Positions 61,036-64,000 of a DNA stretch of 64,000 nt are shown in pieces. The position numbers and the translations under genes are program-made. Below the pieces are notes generated by a model, which worked only from the letters and a program-made list of their open reading frames with translations, made no database searches and was not told the DNA's origin. Numbering within the stretch: position 1 is the first letter of the stretch; each line of letters starts with the position of its first letter. Source of the stretch: Nageia nagi (taxonomy: Eukaryota; Pinophyta); contig JBITNC010000001.1 in NCBI GenBank assembly GCA_050084985.1, positions 206,770,001 through 206,834,000 on the forward strand, written 5' to 3'.

Positions 61036-61989
61036 AACAAAATATGATCCAAGATATAGCCATATAGATAATTCTTCATCATGCCTAGCAAATCAAGATG
61101 TTCAATTTGATAAAATAAGAAATTTAAGCAATCTATTTTGATAGAATCACACCATCAATGGTCCTTAATAATAGAAAAAGGCTATAGGAAGTCTTTTTAT
61201 TAAGGAATTTTTACAAACTGTAAAACCTAAACAATGGTGTATTTCTTGTTAATTCTGATTGACTACTCCATTTACATGCTTATAATCTAGAGGTACATAA
61301 ATTGAGACTACCTAGGGATATGTGCTCTTGAAACCTTATAAAATAGGGTTGACCCCCCTTTCATTATTACTTGCTTATATTTTGAGAGTGGAGAGTGCTT
61401 AGGAGTTTTGAGAACTTATTTGGTGGGTGCTTGTTCTTGATTTTGATACTATCAACCTATGATTGATTCTACTTCTTTTTCACATCTTTTTATCATGGCT
61501 TTACTGATCACATGCCAAGAGGAACATAAAGCTACTTTGATGCTAAACTCTCCTATTGGTCATCAAGTAAATCATCTTTATTTGTCTTTCCTTTGGTGCA
61601 TTCTTAATTTTTCCTATGTTTTTATAATTTTCCTATAATTCTAGTGTTTTATTCCTAGGGTTTTACCCATTAGAATACCTTTGATTTCATTTTTGAATTT
61701 TAGTACTATTTTTCATTTTTTTGCCTCCATGATAAGGTTGATCTTTTTTGTATGATCCTACACATGAAATTTTGTCATGTTTTTGTACAAGAAGATGGCC
61801 TTTGGTGATCCCTTCTACCCTAGTTTGGACTATGGGTGTTCCTCTTTTACTATTTTGTAAAAATAAAAAAAAAATGCATTAATAACTAAAACTAATATTA
61901 CTTTTTTGATGTTTTTGCTAGGATCATAGTTATTACATAAGGGCTTTCAGAAAGAGTACTACTTTTATGGTTGCTCAATAATGGCCTTA
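61036..61989. other. Non-coding sequence between minisatellite and PMD gene
   Basis: AT-rich. Possible 5' region of the following gene; a TATA-like stretch ATAAAATAGG lies near 61338. No LTR ends recognised. Confidence 0.45.
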
Positions 61990-63348
61990 ATTAGATAAGA
62001 GTTGGAGCATGCTTGAGGCTATTTATTTAAGTTATTTGGCCTTTTCTAATTACATTTATCATGATCAAGATATGTGGACAACTTTGATGGAGAGGTGGGA
62101 TCCTAATTCCAACACCTTTCACTTACCCACTGAGGAGATTACTATGACACTTGAGGATATCTATAGGATCACTAAGCTACCTATTAGAGGTAAGCTAGTG
62201 AACATGGTCCTGGTTCCTAGCATGGCATGAGTAGAGGAGTGGTCCATGTGGCTCATGAGCTTAGATGAGGTGAACCATAAGAAGAAGGGAGTTTTCCTAA
62301 TGAGACATGTACCATAGGATCCTCCAACATGAGTTGACCTATGGTTGAGACTCCTTATTACTTACTTATAAGATGCTATTATCTATCCTTATAAGAATAG
62401 CAAGACATTTCCTATGTGGATGGTTCCTATTATCATGTACATGGTCCAAAATGAGTAGTGATATGCATGGTTCATAGCTATTTTGGCATAGCTATATTAT
62501 GATTTGTATTCATTCACTAAGGTGGTGAGAGGAGGGAGATAGGTGGCTCACTCTATGATACTATAGGTATGGGCCTATGATCACATAGGCATCTCTAGAT
62601 CACCCTCTCTATCACTATATCTACCTAACAATGTGCCCACATGGCAATGGTGGGAAACTAAACATGGTCCTAACTTTCTTAATGTTGACCTATAGGGATG
62701 GAGGATATGATACAACACACTTAGGGAGTCATAGATGTACTAGCATCCCTAGAAATATGCCCTAGAGTGGGTCAAGGATATGCATGAGCTAGCTTGGGTG
62801 ATACACTCAACATTTATCCAAGCATGTAAGCCATTGATTGAGCCATATAGGCTAAAGTGAGTTCTTTGGTATTTTGGGATACAGTAGAGGATACTAGATG
62901 ATTTGCATGAGCTAGCTACTACCATAGAAAGGACCTACCAAAGGAGTATGAGCTAGTACCAGATTGGGATTTTGAGTGGACATCCCCTAGTGAGGACTCA
63001 AACTTTAAGGATGACCCCAACATAGATGGTCCTAAGCATACTAAGGATTACATGGATTAGTGGTAAGGATGTACTCCTCACCACCTACGCATACATGAGA
63101 TAGACCAACCTAAGGATGAGGGAGGAAAGGATGATATGAAGGATACACCAATAAGGTGCCATATAGGGTACACATAGATAGAATGGGGCTCACATGACAT
63201 GGGTGATGTACATGATGAGATACTAGATGTTGATCATAATGATAATGAGAAGATTGACCTAGACCAAGATGATTATGAGCTTGACATAAAGAGAGACATG
63301 GATGTGGTTGAAGATGAGGAAGATGATGATGGTATTTATTCTTTTTAT

Positions 63349-63390
<42 letters not shown>

Positions 63391-63745
63391 TTTAATTATA
63401 AAATACATATAATACTAATATATGATTTCCATGTTATATGCAAATGATGAGGATCTTGAACCAGACATGGCTTAGCTACATAGGATCATAGAGAAAAAGG
63501 ATGCCAAAATTAGAGATCTACAAGGATAGCTATGATATAAAGGAGGAGACTATACTATCCTATACTATGATCTACAAAGAGCCAACATGTGAATCTAGGA
63601 CCTATATCAGCAACTATGCAAGGCTGAGAGACAAGTAAGGGAAGAAAAAGTGAGAGTCAAAAAATACAAGGCTAGGTGCAGGGGTAGTGGCTCTAGTATA
63701 TCTACTAGTTCTAGTGTAAGGGGAGGAGGTTTTTCTAGGAGGCTA
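61990..63745 (+). pseudogene. Plant mobile domain (PMD) gene, sense strand
   Basis: The open start (62009-62230) reads DMWTTLMERWDPNSNTFHLP, TEEITMTLEDIYRITKLPIRGK, a clear PMD core. The body continues in pieces (TWQWWETKHGPNFLNVDL near 62640; VKDMHELAWVIHSTFIQACK near 62775). An acidic stretch at 63199-63340 (LDVDHNDNEKIDLDQDDYEL) follows, then a short coiled coil and a Ser-rich end (GSGSSSISTSSSVRGGG, ~63690). The same order of PMD, acidic segment and Ser-rich tail occurs in the antisense gene of element B, so both derive from one mobile gene type. Many stops and frame changes. Flanked by units of one minisatellite. Confidence 0.7.
63352..63385. repeat. (TA)n microsatellite
   Basis: About 15 TA units inside the PMD gene's acidic region, where the coding frame ends. 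Confidence 0.9.
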
Positions 63746-63867
63746 TAGGTTTTAGGTACATGATGATTACTCAACCATGCTAAGATTTTGTAAAATGATG
63801 AAACTCTTTATATATATAAAAGATGACTTTTATTTATTTGTATTATTATTAGTGACATGTATTTTAT

Positions 63868-63960
63868 GATACTATGAGAGCTAAAACTCTACACCAAGAG
63901 GCCTAAAAAGATATAGCAATCTAGGAGCTAAAACTACATGCTAAGGGGCATTCATTAATG
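63868..63960. repeat. Two outlying minisatellite units
   Basis: TATGAGAGCTAAAACTCTAC, CACCAAGAGGC and a diverged second unit match the array at 60487-61035. Confidence 0.8.
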
Positions 63961-64000
63961 TTTTAGTTTAACAAAATATGGCTATGAAAGAGGACCATAG

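Noticed and set aside
1-64000. Ordinary host gene with introns
   Set aside because: All sustained coding similarity belongs to retrotransposon proteins or element-associated PMD genes; no exon-like series with other homology was recognised.

Overview
This window is repeat-derived DNA from a plant nuclear genome. It is AT-rich and built almost entirely of LTR retrotransposons, many large, nested and decayed. The families present (Ty3/gypsy Tat-like elements with two RNase H domains, a Sirevirus-like Ty1/copia element, plant mobile domain genes) are plant-specific in this combination. Elements near 19 kb and deep nesting suggest a large-genome seed plant, possibly a gymnosperm, but the species cannot be read from the sequence. 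I see no convincing single-copy host gene, tRNA, rRNA, CRISPR array or bacterial feature.

Left nest (1-22273). Element A (1-20958; first ~210 bp of its 5' LTR lie outside the window) is Tat-like. It has kept a leader, an unknown upstream reading frame, gag and protease, but shows no reverse transcriptase, RNase H or integrase. A 9.6 kb minus-strand Ty1/copia element (3706-13310) is inserted in it, with a GTTTG target duplication, a TGGTATCAGAGC primer site, four polypurine tracts and one gag-pol frame broken mainly by transition-type stops. A's 3' LTR abuts an older minus-strand element, E (LTR 21665-22273).

Right nest (22395-49630). Element D (Tat-like, LTRs 22395-23023 and 49000-49630) is split in its RNase H region by element B (27219-46014), flanked by a GTAAG duplication. 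B is the most complete element: LTRs of ~848 bp, gag, protease, RT, degenerate RNase H, a second archaeal-type RNase H, integrase, a further unknown ORF after integrase, and an antisense plant mobile domain gene before the 3' LTR. Its leader carries a near-perfect inverted repeat with 1.18 kb arms around a 322 bp loop. A and B share leader, gag-protease, tail, polypurine tract and primer site, so A looks like a non-autonomous relative of B.

Right flank (49631-64000). There is ~3.5 kb of unassigned decayed sequence, a Ty1/copia LTR-gag fragment (53100-53735), then element C (LTR 54221-54841; gag, protease, RT, RNase H to ~59480), related to D. After C comes a 40-bp minisatellite (60487-61035) and a second, sense-strand plant mobile domain gene (61990-63745), with two more minisatellite units at the right edge.

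The items most worth following up are the B inverted repeat (potential hairpin siRNA source), the unknown ORF after integrase, the two captured plant mobile domain genes, the A/B non-autonomous pairing, and the layered tandem repeats in the copia LTRs.
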